Shown here: positions 48,066 to 60,447 of the stretch, piece after piece | Position numbering within the stretch: the stretch's first letter is position 1 | Layout: every line of letters begins with the position of its first letter | From: Cannabis sativa | Taxonomy: Eukaryota > Streptophyta > Magnoliopsida > Rosales > Cannabaceae | DNA length: 64,000 nt | Assembly: GCF_029168945.1 (NCBI RefSeq) | Contig: NC_083608.1 | Span: 21,594,136 to 21,658,135, forward strand | Reading direction: 5' to 3' | Position numbers and translations under genes: made by a program | The notes under the pieces: model-generated | Seen by the model: the letters and a program-made list of their open reading frames with translations, nothing else | Told to the model about the DNA's origin: nothing | Databases searched by the model: none

Positions 48066-49633
48066 TAAGTACTTTTTTAGTTTGGACATTATGATTATGG
48101 ATATGTATTATATAGTAATATTATGGACTATGATACTATGAATGAAGTATGGACTATAGTTTAATTTGGACATAATTATTATGGACATATAGTTTGGAAC
48201 TTTTTGAATTGACTTTTTTTTATTTTAGATTTGACATTATTTTTTTTTCTTTTAATCTAACGAATGTAGATTATTGTATTATATGCTTAGTTTAATATAT
48301 AGAGAAAACTATATAGAATTTGATTCTTTTTTATGCCCGGGTCAACTTGTGACCCGCCAACCCGGTTATCTCACGAGTAGGTTTCAGATTCTATTTTCGG
48401 ACCCCGAAACTCATGAACCCAAAACCTGGTCGATCCGCTTGATGTTCAATCCTACCTTCCAAGTTCCCCTCTTTCTTTCTAGGCTTTTTTTTTTTGAAGC
48501 ACCTCTTTCTTCTCCATTATCGATCTTCAATGAAGCTTGAAGGCAAATTTAGAGGCAGATTTAGGTTATGGTGACTTTGAATGTCTGTTGGATTATTGGA
48601 CCGAACAGGCAAACAAGGGTGGCAGTTATAGTCATGGTAGAGATAGATCGCTAGAGATTCAGCCATAGGATATGCAACTGCGACTAATTGTGACAGAGGG
48701 GAGGTGTGTAGGGTGGTGAGATTGAACTTGATAGAGTGAGCGTGTTATTGAGAAGGAAGAAGGACAGAGAATTAGGTGGTAGCCATGGGATCGTTAAAGA
48801 TGGCCGATGAGGAGAACATGAGGGTTGAGAAGGAGGGTTTAGTTCAATCTTTTTTTTTAGTTTGATACATGATGATGATGATGATGATGAAAATAACAAT
48901 TAATTTATAATTTATATGTATACATATATTCATTTGTTTGAGATGATAATGATGATTATTGTTTCAATTCGATTGATATTTTTTTGAGAGGTTAAATTCT
49001 TTGGGTTTGGGTTTAGTTGGAAAGGGGGGATTAAGATTTAGTTTTATTTAATTTTTTTTCTTAAATAATTAAAAACTATTTTTTTTAGAAAAATTAAAAA
49101 GCATTGTTATTCATCAAAAATGTATATATATTTAGTTAATTTTATTGTATAAAAATCCAATTCATACTTTTAAATTCATAGAATAACACTTGCAACTTAT
49201 TTAGTTAAATTCATAATTAATTTATAAAATTTATTTGCAGCATTTAAAATTGACAAAAACAAATAATGGGATAATTAAGGGTAATATAAATATATTAAAA
49301 AATTATAAATGATGGCAATGTGCCAAAGTAGTTAGTTTTTAGAAATAGAAGATACTCATTAATTATTATTTAAAACAACAGGTACTAAGTATGTATTTTC
49401 ATAAAACATAGGGTACAAAATGATCATTTAGTCATTTTTAAAAGACAAAAATGTAGTAGAATTTTTGTTTTTGAAAAACAAAAATTTGTTTCTTTACTAT
49501 TTTAGTTTTTTCGATTTTAAAAATTAAAAAATAAAAATGTGCTTCGCAAATTTTATTTTTTATTTTTTATTTATTTAAGTGAGGAATAAAACATTGATCA
49601 GGTGAGATAAAGTGGGTCGGGGGCTAATATTAC
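48066..49633. other. Intergenic; small GAT microsatellite
   Basis: No gene recognised. A less AT-rich patch at about 48330-48860 could be an old gene or element fragment but shows no domain. ATG/GAT repeats lie at about 48868-48890. Sequence near 49370-49430 resembles one arm of the Mutator MITE at 47680. Confidence 0.45.
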
Positions 49634-51588
49634 GCCTTCACTTCAAGTCTCTATTGGGTATCCACCGATAGACCTTATGGTTGTTATACACTGGTACGTC
49701 ACTTTGGGTGCTTCTTGGAATGACAATTGTAGCCCAACAGACAAACACGAGTCTTTCCCGCGTGTTATGTCCTCGCTCACATATTTCTTGGAAAGTTTTC
49801 CCTTGAGGTTACTCATCATCATGAGACTACTCAAAATAAAGTATGTTTAACTTTAGAGTTCTCAAATGATGAGTAATTGAAAAGATTATGCATCTTATTG
49901 ACATAGGTACTACACATCAATCTATTTAAGCCATCTTCAAATGTGTTGTCTCATGCCTACAATTAAAATTCCGTATTTTAATATTCCAAGTTTTATTATT
50001 TAATTAAATGTTTAATTAAATGCGGAATAATGAAACTGGTACTGAAAAACAGTTTTCTTGTAGCTACAGAAAACAACTCTGTAACTCCAAAAGAAACTAG
50101 AAAAATAAACAGTGCAGAAAAGTAAAACACACAAGGTTTTTGTACGTGGTTTCAACAATCCTTTCAGATTATTACTAGTCCACGGGACCACGCCCAGAGA
50201 TAAGATTCATTAGATCGGTCTCAATAATACAAAGTAATTGACTTATGCATAAATAGACTCCCTCTTATTATATGCCGCAAGCTTGATGTATTCCACCTAC
50301 TAACCGAATCCTGATAAAACTCCAAGATCTCAAAATCTCTTTGATCACCTTGAAGAGTGCTTGCTTCCTCCCGATGCAAGACTTGAAAAGCAATCTGCCG
50401 AAAGCATTGTAAAACCTTCTCCCGAAAGTTGCACTGGTTCTTCTTCTTTGTAGACTTGAATACAGACTCAAGACAATACAAACTACAAATAAACAGAGTA
50501 AGAGTCGAACGAGCTCTTCTCTAGAAAACAAAGACTCTTTTTTCTAAAGATATGAGAGAAATTCAAAGATACAAGAGAGGTACTAAACCTAGCTGTTATA
50601 ATGTGTATTTATAATCAATATACACCTTATTGACAGCTTACACACGGTCTGAACAAGACCCCAGCACACTGGAAACTTTCCTAAAATAAATCTTCAATTA
50701 GCCCAGGAATTTCCATTTCTGTACCTACAGAATCGTGGGCAGTAAGTATAACTTTTCTTTTATAGAAAAGGAAAGTTTAGCTCTAGTTTTTTCTTCAAGA
50801 AATCTGATCTAAGAAAATGGAAAACTCACACAAGATCATAATATTTAGGTTAGATAAGAATTAATTGTATAATCAAACTTACCATTTTTACAACAATTTC
50901 TATAAATAGAAAAGCTAGACAACTTTCCTTCCAAGTTTGGATACACAAAATAAGGAAACCAAATTAAACATACCATCCGAAAATAATAATAAATAATAAA
51001 ATATTTTTTCAATTAAATATGCCAAAAATAGAATTAACACCTACACAATTTAAGAATTGATCATCAAACTTAACTTTCCTTAAGCGATATGGGATTGCAT
51101 AGCTTACTCAGTTTTTCCCTAGCGAATCATAGAGTTCTGACTGTCACAGTCACCTTCCTTATGGGGTTCAACGTCCTCTTCAGCCACACTTCCGACTACA
51201 TCAAGGCTTTTGATAACAATTTTTAGTGTCCATCTTCAAGCCTCCATTGGGCATCCACCCATAAACTTATGACTCTTATGCACGAGTATGTCATTTTGAC
51301 TGTTCCTGGGAATGACGACTAGCACTACAAACTAAAATGAGTCCCTCCAGCGTGTTTTATCCTTACTCGCATGCATCGTGGAAAAATATCCCAGTAGATC
51401 ACCCATCATGCTATTCCAAGTCAGCACACTTAACTTTGGAGTTTTCAAATGAAAGAAGAAGCATCTTGTAATACCCATCAACCCCTATTTAACCATTATT
51501 CAATTGTGTAGTCTTGTATCTATATATAGTTTTAGAGTTATCATACTTCACATTATCCAAGCGATGTGAGATTCCGTAGCTTACCCGA
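49634..51588 (-). mobile_element. Cassandra-type TRIM with 5S-like LTRs
   Basis: Minus-oriented. The 5' LTR is 51227-51588 (362 bp); the 3' LTR is 49634-51110, split by a 1.08-kb insertion. Both LTRs contain, on the plus strand, a decayed complement of 5S rRNA (GATCACCCATCATGCTATTCC, then CACACTTAACTTTGGAGTT at about 51398-51460 and the matching piece at about 49805-49865), the hallmark of Cassandra. The internal region is only 116 bp. It has a decayed PBS (51206-51219, minus TGTTATCAAAAGCC) and a polypurine stretch AGGGAAAAAC before the 3' LTR. LTR ends are partly eroded; ATATTAC occurs in both flanks. Confidence 0.8.
49962..51039 (-). mobile_element. 1.08-kb insertion in the Cassandra LTR
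   Basis: Bounded by the direct repeat CCTACA (49956-49961 and 51040-51045) and absent from the sister LTR, so it is a clean insertion. On the minus strand it starts TGTTAATTC, has a TATA-like TTATAAATACAC and a leader, and contains GGGCGTGGTCCCGTGGACTAG, shared with the plus-strand repeat at 60.45-61.7 kb (given here by its position, 50175-50195). It is probably a solo LTR, although its other end is not CA. Confidence 0.65.
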
Positions 51589-52440
51589 TATATTACTTGC
51601 GGATTATAAAAATTCAGTCACATATAAAAATATAAAATTAGAGAATTTGGCCGAAACTTACTTTAATTACGAATATGTATTAAACTGCAAAATCAATTTT
51701 TAAGTGTAGAATTCAAATTTTGAACATTGGAGAATTTTTTTTTTGTAATAATCATTTGATTTATATAAAAGCCCATCAAAATTTCCAAATACAGTTATGT
51801 ACCCAGTTATATGCTAAATTTAAATAATATTTATACTTGCTATATAGCCTATACATATTATGCTACCTTCTTGCTACCATACGAGTCTCTATAGAGCAAG
51901 AAACGCGATGAACAAGAAGTCTCATATGTATCAGGAAATTGAAAAAGGTTAAAAGTGGCAGATCAACATTATTTTTAGACCAATGACATATTTAATATGT
52001 ATTTTATATATATTCCTATATTTTTTTTATTAGACCAATGAGATGTTTAATATGTATTTTCATACATATTCCTATATTTTTAGACCAATGAGATGTTTAT
52101 CCCACAAAACATAAATGTAAATGAATAGACAAAACAATTAGAATATGACATTTTACACCAAATTAATTAACAAGGAGAAGCTGGGTTTGGATGTGGTTGT
52201 GGGGAGGGATTACCATCCAACCAGTGGTGTAACATGTTTGAGACATGGTAGGGTCTCAACCAACTAAGCTCCTTTAGGCCCAATAAGTATCATAGGCCAC
52301 ACGCGGGGTAGCTTGAGCCAGCGCTAGACCACCTCCCACGTTGTTATCAATCCTTTATTTTCCGGAAAATTTTAAAAAATTTGAGCCGTGGTGGTGTATT
52401 TGTTATATGTAATGTTATTTTTAGGGAAATTACACTTATT
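51589..52440. other. Intergenic, nothing recognised
   Basis: AT-rich spacer. A 200-base less AT-rich patch at 52175-52370 is unassigned. A motif TAGACCAATGAGATGTTTA recurs three times between 51978 and 52100. Confidence 0.5.
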
Positions 52441-52455
52441 ATATTTTAAAATTTC

Positions 52456-53961
52456 TTATGATAAATATGACACATTTAAGTTTGACCAATTTATATGGTA
52501 TTTTTTTTTATTTTTAAGTCTTTTTATAGTATTTTTTTTAGATGATCTTTTTATGGTATTTGATATGCCATATATATATGCAATTAGGTTTTTAAATCCC
52601 ATATTTAATGTTTTTATTTGTTTAAGAAGTTTTATTTGTCACTGATGCCGGAAAAGTCACCGGAGTTTGCTGCCGGTACCGGAAAAATCGTCGGAGTAGC
52701 GGTCGGTGCCGGGAAAGTCATCGGAGTTGCTGCCGGCACTGGAAAATTTGTCAGAATTGGCATTGTCGCTGGAAAAATCACTGGAAAAACCAAGAAACCG
52801 TTTCTAAGAAACCGGTTTCTTGGTTATTTTTCCATTGACAATACCAATTCTGATGACTATTCTGACGCTAGCAGCTACTCCGACAACTTTTCCGGCACCG
52901 ACAGCAAACTTCGGAAAAGTCATCAGAATTGGGATAGTCGCAGGAAAAATTACTAAGAAATTGGTTTCTAGTTTTCTTGATGAAGAAACCAGTTTTTTGG
53001 TGATTTTTCCAGTGATTTTTCTAACGACAACGGTAATTCTAACGACTTTTCTGGCGTTGGTAGCAACTCTGACGACTAATACACTGGCAGCTACTCCGGT
53101 GACTTTTTCACTACCGACAGTAAACTCTGAGAAATTCGTCGAAATTAGCATTATCGCTGGAAAAATTACCGGAAAAATCACAAAGAAACTGGTTTTTTTT
53201 CTTCATCAAGAAACCGATTTCTTGATGAAGAAACAAATTTCTTGGTAATTTTTTTTGTATTTTTTTTCTCTATTTGGTTGATTGATGAAACTGGTTTCAA
53301 TTATTTTCAGTGTATCATTGTTGTTTCTTGATGAAAAAACTACTTTCTTGGCGATTTTTCTAGTGATTTTGCTGGCGACAATACCAATTCTGACGACTTT
53401 TTTGACACCAGCAATAACTCCGGCGATTTTTCCGACAACAGCAACTACTTCGGGGACTTTTCCAGCACCGACATCAAACTCCAGAATAGTCGTCGGACTT
53501 GGCATTTTCACCGAAAAAATCACCAAGAATCCAGTTTCCAAGCAACCGGTTTCTTCATCAAGAAACCAATTTCTTGGTGACTTTTCCAGCGACAATGCTA
53601 ATGTTGATGACTTTTTTAGCGCCGACAGCAACTCCGACAACTTTTCCGGCAACGACGGCTACTCCGACGACTTTTCCGGTGCCGACAGTAATTTCCGGTG
53701 ACTTTTCCGACACGAGTAACAACTTCGGTGATCACTATAGTTTTTTTTTATTTTATTTTTTTAAAAAAATAAATATGAAGGGAATTTTAATATTTTTTAT
53801 GGTAATTTAATTAAGTTTTTATTTTTTATGAATTTTAAATTCAGATTTCTTTTTAATGTTTTATATGGTTTTTTTTTTTTAAAAAAACCATATTTTTAGT
53901 TTGATTGATTAAATAATGTCATATTTAGTGGCATTTACTTGTTATGCCATATTTATCATAA
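52456..53961. mobile_element. Foldback-like element with inverted minisatellite
   Basis: Nearly identical 17-base inverted repeats, TTATGATAAATATGRCA, lie at 52456-52472 and (complement) 53945-53961. Between 52640 and 53740 is a minisatellite of CCGGAAAAGTCRTCGGAGT-type units; the first 160 bases are in one orientation and most of the rest in the other. AAGAAACCGGTTTCTT (about 52806-52821) is a palindrome, and a 15-bp perfect inverted repeat with a 4-base loop lies near 53200-53235. Overlapping open frames on both strands, up to 148 codons, are low-complexity by-products. A Mutator or foldback transposon is likely; the target duplication was not found. Confidence 0.6.
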
Positions 53962-54150
53962 CCTTAATCATTTTTCCCATATTTTTTAAAATAGCCCTTA
54001 TCTTTATCCTATAAAGTACCATCTCTAATAAAATATGAAATTTGGAATGAATTGAGATTAGCATAATATTTACCATTATGTTTCCATACATAAAATACTA
54101 TATACAAGATTATTTGAAGTAAACATTCTATAACTAGTAGTTCTAAATCT
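53962..54150. other. Short spacer before the solo LTR
   Basis: AT-rich, nothing recognised. Confidence 0.5.
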
Positions 54151-54155
54151 ACATA

Positions 54156-57009
54156 TGTAACATCAAGATTAAAATAGTTTTAATTTTTTTTTTGGGGATA
54201 TTAATGGTGCGAGAATAATTATCTCATTTATTTGTGTTGTTAGTGAGTAGAGACTATTGCTTAGAGTAGTTGTACCAATTTTCTAAAGAGAGTTAAAGTT
54301 GTATTAACTACGAAAGTAAAATATTATGGTATTTTCATCAGTACGTAATCGTTTAATTAAAGCCCGATATGAAAGTCCATTAAGTTTTTTTTATAATATA
54401 TTTATTTGATTTAAATAATTGTATAAGTGGTATTAAATAATATTATTATTTAATTAATGTGAGAAAATTCGTAAGTTTAGAAAAATTCGCAGGTTTAGAA
54501 ACTGTTTTACTAAAACGACCATATTTGGAGTTTTATAACTCCGATTGGGGTGATTCCAGTGGCGTTGGAAAGATAATTCAAATATCTATAAATTTTGTAG
54601 AACTAACTATATCATAATTCGTAATTTTTATAGGTCAAAACTAAGCCCTAAAGTTGCAAGATTGAGAACTTACCATTTAAATTTAAAAGTTGGATATTTG
54701 TTTATTTAATAATTTATCGTATTATTATTGTTATTATGTTATTATTATAATTATTCATAAAACTAAAGAGTCAGGATAGTATAGTTTCATTCAACCCTAA
54801 AATTATATCGTTCTATTCTTCCCACCCATCTGAGCAAGACTAACCCTAAAAATTTTCAAGTCATCTTTCCATTACATCCTTAGCCAAATCTATACCACTC
54901 TTCACTCTCATATTTGATCACCATCATCTTATGTCTATCGATTCAAGTAGCTTGATGTATTTGAGGTAAGAAACTCTACATTTACTTATTTATTGATCAC
55001 AATAGGAGAATTTTCGTAGGTCTCCTTTTCTTATTTTTCAGAATGAAACATGTCTCAGTAAAACTGTCATATCTCTTTAAATACTCATCCGATTCTCGCA
55101 ATCTTGGTATCTATAGAAAGCTTATTGAATTTCTCATAATTCTTATGAAGAAAGGTTTTACTGAATCGAAATTTATCTATGTCAAAAATTAGTATTTTTA
55201 CGCTGTTTGTTGTAAATCGTTTTTCATATTTTCTATATAAGTTGTCTCAGTAAACTCCGAATATCTCTCTGAATAATGATCTGATTCTAGCGATCTTGGT
55301 ACCGCTGAAGAGATAATTCAATTTTCTAAATGTTTTATGAAGAAACCATTCACCAATTATTGATTATTCTAAGTCAAAATTATTATTTTATTGCTGTAGT
55401 TCGAAATCCATTTGTTTCAGGATTTCTAAAAAAACTGTTTCAGTATAATATCTATATCGCTTACGTTGTAACTCCGATTTTAAAGATTTTAGTGTCATTA
55501 GAAAGAGAATTCGATTTTCTAAAACTTTTATGAAGAGAGTATTCTCTGATTTGGAATATTTCAATATCAAAACTTTGTATTTTCGATGTCTCCTGTGATT
55601 CGTTACTCCATATTCCTTCTGAGAAATAGTTTCAGTAAAACTATCATAACTCCCTCAGTTTTAATTTATTTTTAATGATCTATATATCGTTGGAAAGATA
55701 ATTGAATTTCTTATAATTTTTATGATGGAAACTTTCTTTGAATTCGTGTAGTTATTGATCAAAAATAGTGTTCTTTCTGCTGTACTGTAAGAGTGCGAAT
55801 TTTAATGTTAGGGCCTTGACCCATGTGTTATTATAGGTAGTAGTGACGAGATAACAAGTCTTAAGCAGTGGAATTTGAGGTAAGGAAATTAGATAGTTTT
55901 GTATGTGTTTATCTGCATAAATTTAAATTCTTTATGTATTGAAATATGATTTATGATTTGTTATTATGAATATGTATATGGTACTGAGAATGTGTGGTAT
56001 GGACACAATATGAGTTTGTGAATTGATACATAGATTATGGTTGTATGAATTGTATATGTTGTATGTTGTATTTGTATGTTTTAGGTTGTATGTTGTATGA
56101 TGTATTTGTATGTTGCATGTTGTATGCTAACGTCTCAGGTAAAGTGGGGGGACCATGGTGGGGTATGATACGGGATAAGGCCGTTGAATGTAGAGATACC
56201 CTACCCTGCATTTTACTGAGTCGTGTATGAGATTGTTATGGTGGGTATGATACAGTGATGTTACTGTTGAATATAGAGATACCCTATCCTATAACAATGG
56301 TAGGGTTGCATAGGCCCATGTTATTATATGGGCAGATTAGGCCCAGGATATTGTAGGGTCAGGCTAGGCCCGGGTTATGTAAGTAATGGCTATGATATGC
56401 CAATGTTGTGATAATGACATTATTATTTATAGTATTGATATGATTATATTATGAGTATGATACTGGAGTTATGATCTCTGTATATGTGTACGGTGTGAAC
56501 AAATAGTATAGACTTGTATGATAAAGGTTTCCATATGTACAGTTATTTGGTTATAGTTATAAAAGAGCATGTATGATATTGCTAAAACTTAATAAATACA
56601 TTAATGGTATGTGTGATATTATATGGTATTGTTTGATAAGCATTTCTTTACTGAGCTTTTAGCTCACCCCCCTTACTTTCCCCCTACAGGTATTAGACAG
56701 GGAAGTATGTATAGTGAGCAGGGTCAGTTCTGGTACGTATACTGTGAGCGGCTACGGGCGGACAAACGATCTAGAACGCCGGTGGTGCCTTAGTTTTATT
56801 TTAAACAGTTGATAAATCTAACACAGTGGAAATGCATTATTTAAAATTATTTACTTACTGTATCTTGTTTTACAAATGAAGGATCCTTCTCTGTTGCATT
56901 TTGATTTTTAAAATCCACTGTTTTATTTAAATTATTTTTTTTCATCTTTTCAAATTATGCATGAAAATAGTATTTTTGGTAAAATAAGGGAAAATATCGG
57001 GGCGTTACA
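54156..57009 (+). mobile_element. Solo LTR, Ty3/Gypsy Del/Tekay-like
   Basis: 2854 bp from TGTAACATC to GGCGTTACA, flanked by the perfect 5-bp duplication ACATA (54151-54155 and 57010-57014), with no internal region: a solo LTR made by LTR-LTR recombination. Assignment to Del/Tekay is inference from motifs such as GAGCTTTTAGCTCACCCCC followed by CCCCTACAGGTATTAG near 56655-56695 and the GGGCGTTACA end. Five diverged tandem modules fill 54.48-55.75 kb. Confidence 0.82.
54480..55750 (+). repeat. Tandem modules inside the solo LTR
   Basis: Units of about 180-200 bases share, in order, GTTTCAGTAAAACT-like, AACTCCGATT-like and GGAAAGATAATTNAATTT-like motifs; they begin near 54490, 55050, 55240, 55420 and 55625, with a gap after the first. 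Confidence 0.65.
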
Positions 57010-57014
57010 ACATA

Positions 57015-58252
<1,238 letters not shown>

Positions 58253-58479
58253 AGCTCATTGGGAAAAAGAGAGAGTTATATATTAGGGCTAGACCGTCAC
58301 TAATAGATGGTGTAAAGTTATGGCTAAAAATGAGACAATATTATATTTAGCTCAAATTTTATAATTTTTCTCCAATGCATTAGGGGTTAATTAACTTTAT
58401 TTTTTATGAAAATGTGTAAAAAAGTAAACATATGCATTAAATTTTGATTAAAAGTGTATACAAATCTAATTAAATATAT

Positions 58480-59010
58480 AAATGTAATTAATTAAATAAA
58501 TATTTGCTTTCCCATGTGGTAAAGAATTTTGCAATCATAATATTTAACCAGTTTCAACCATCGACGTTGCTTCATGTTTAAAACTCTCTGAGTGAAAAAA
58601 TACTTGAAGGTTTTACGATCTGTCTTATTCTCACATTTTTTGCCGTACAGGTAGTGGTGCCAAACTTTCAAACAAAACACCACTACTGCTAGCTCAATGT
58701 CATGAGTAGGATACCATTGTTCATACTCCTTCAATTGCTTAGATGCATAGGCAATAACATTGTCAAGCTATATTAGAACACAACCTAACCCTTGTTTAGA
58801 GGCATCATTGTAAATTACAAACTTTTCATTGCTGGTCGGAAAACTCAACACTGTGCGATAATCAACCTTTATTTTAACTCCTGAAAACTACTTTCACATT
58901 TATCAATCATGGTAAACTTGCAGTTCTTTTAGGTTAAGTTCATCAAGGGTGTAGAAATCATAACATACCCTTCTACAAACCTCTATAGTGTCCAAGTAAA
59001 GCTAAGAAAC
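58480..59010 (-). pseudogene. Ty3/Gypsy RT-RNase H fragment
   Basis: On the minus strand the sequence follows the end of RT and RNase H of chromovirus-type Gypsy elements. Near 58880-59010, frames give SFL.LLGHYRG. Near 58740-58850 come PTSNEKFVIYNDASKQGLGCVL and VIAYASKQLKEYEQWYPTHD (residues in separate stretches), then LAVVVFCLKVWHHYLYG and NMKQRRWLKLVKYYDC. The catalytic first Asp motif YSDAS appears as YNDAS. At least one stop and several frameshifts occur. No LTR could be linked to it. Confidence 0.82.
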
Positions 59011-59522
59011 TTCTGACCGCAGTGGTAGACTTATCGCTGCCATTGATTTGAATTTGATTTTATCTCTGTCATAATCTAGAAAGAAACAACAATTGAAAGA
59101 GAAAAGGAAGAAAGTAAACACCAAAGAATGAACACCTAAACACGAAAAAGGAAAACGTATGAAACCACAAATGATCATAAGAACCGCCATAGACCAATGC
59201 AAGGAGGATGGGGAAGGGTTGAGATTATGACGGACATTGATTATCACTGGAAAAATGTTGGACACGCCCTCACGCGCGAGCTAGCGCGTGAGAGTCGGGG
59301 TGGTGGCGATGGGTGGCGCGTGGGGCCCACGTGCAGAGATTCTAGTTTTCGAACTTTGGGGTTTTGCAGATCGACGACTGGGCATTCCGTTTATGTGGGT
59401 TGTGAGAAAGAACTCGCCCTCCAACTAGGGTTTTCGAAAAAAGAAAACCTAAACTCAAACCCTAATCTTATTATTTTTTTATGAACTCTAATTTCGAATT
59501 TCGAATCACAATTTTAAGTATT

Positions 59523-59534
59523 GCTCTGATACCA
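59523..59534 (-). other. Intact primer binding site of a retroelement
   Basis: Minus strand TGGTATCAGAGC, a perfect initiator-Met site, immediately adjacent to TGTAGAGA that begins a presumed LTR on the plus strand. Confidence 0.75.
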
Positions 59535-59730
59535 TGTAGAGAATAGTAAATATGTGTGCTGTATTCCATAAAATATTATATATTTATATACAAAATTGGG
59601 AGACTAAATAAAAAAACTACTAAATACAAATAAGAAACTATTAAATACAATTTACTCTAATATTTTACAACTAAGATTCTAAAATATATTTATCTCTTTA
59701 GGATGTTGGAGTAATATTCAAAAACAAATT
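59535..59730 (-). mobile_element. LTR beside the PBS (right border uncertain)
   Basis: Starts TGTAGAGAATAG directly after the PBS and ends at one of several CA sites, possibly near 59728. On the minus strand it would be the 5' LTR of an element whose interior (59.05-59.52 kb) is GC-richer but not recognisable. No second LTR was seen. Confidence 0.45.
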
Positions 59731-60032
59731 GATAAATTTGAAAAAGAATGTTTGTTTTTATGTAAAATGAAAATAGTCAAAATTTGGATGTTTTTTTATA
59801 CTTTTTTAGGTGCAAATAAAATTTACCTAAAATTATTATAAGAAATAAAATTTTAAATAATAAGAATTTAATTAGCCAATAATCTACAAAATATACAAAA
59901 TTGCATTAGGTAATATAATATTTATTCCAGAACTACATATTTTACATACTAAAGAGTAATATTGCATTTAAATATATATTTTTTTTTATATAAATCTATC
60001 TTAATTACTTCTATATGGTTTAAGTTTACTTA

Positions 60033-60444
60033 GGGTGTGTTTGGAAAGTCACAATGTAATTGGATTTGTGTGTAATTGGAGGTAATTACACAATTTAACA
60101 TGTTTGTCTGACCATGTAATTACACTGTAACTGTGTAATTGGAAGTAATTGAGAGGTTCCAATTACATTCTCCAATTCTCATGGCCCCCCATGAGAATTG
60201 AATGTAATTACACTGTGTAATTACTAAAAACTTTCCATATTAAACATTAGCTATTAAAAATATTATTTTCCTATGTAATTACTAACTATTTTACCAAACA
60301 AGATATTAGGAATTCATTTGTAATTACCACCTCATATCCAAACACACCTTGCATTTTAAAATATAGTGTAATTACTAAACTGTGTAATTACTACCCTAGT
60401 AATTACCATACCTAGTAATTACACAGTTACTTCCAAACACACCC
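60033..60444. mobile_element. Tourist/Harbinger-type MITE
   Basis: 412 bp with terminal inverted repeats GGGTGTGTTTGGAA / TTCCAAACACACCC and the 3-bp duplication TTA (60030-60032 and 60445-60447). Repeated TGTAATTAC motifs inside. The ends and TTA duplication are typical of PIF/Harbinger MITEs. Confidence 0.9.
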
Positions 60445-60447
60445 TTA

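Noticed and set aside
49795..51460. Functional 5S rRNA genes
   Set aside because: The 5S-like stretches are strongly diverged and lie inside repeated LTRs, so Cassandra is the better explanation.
52618..53810. Overlapping frames of 100-148 codons on both strands
   Set aside because: Low-complexity translations of an inverted minisatellite with no family resemblance.
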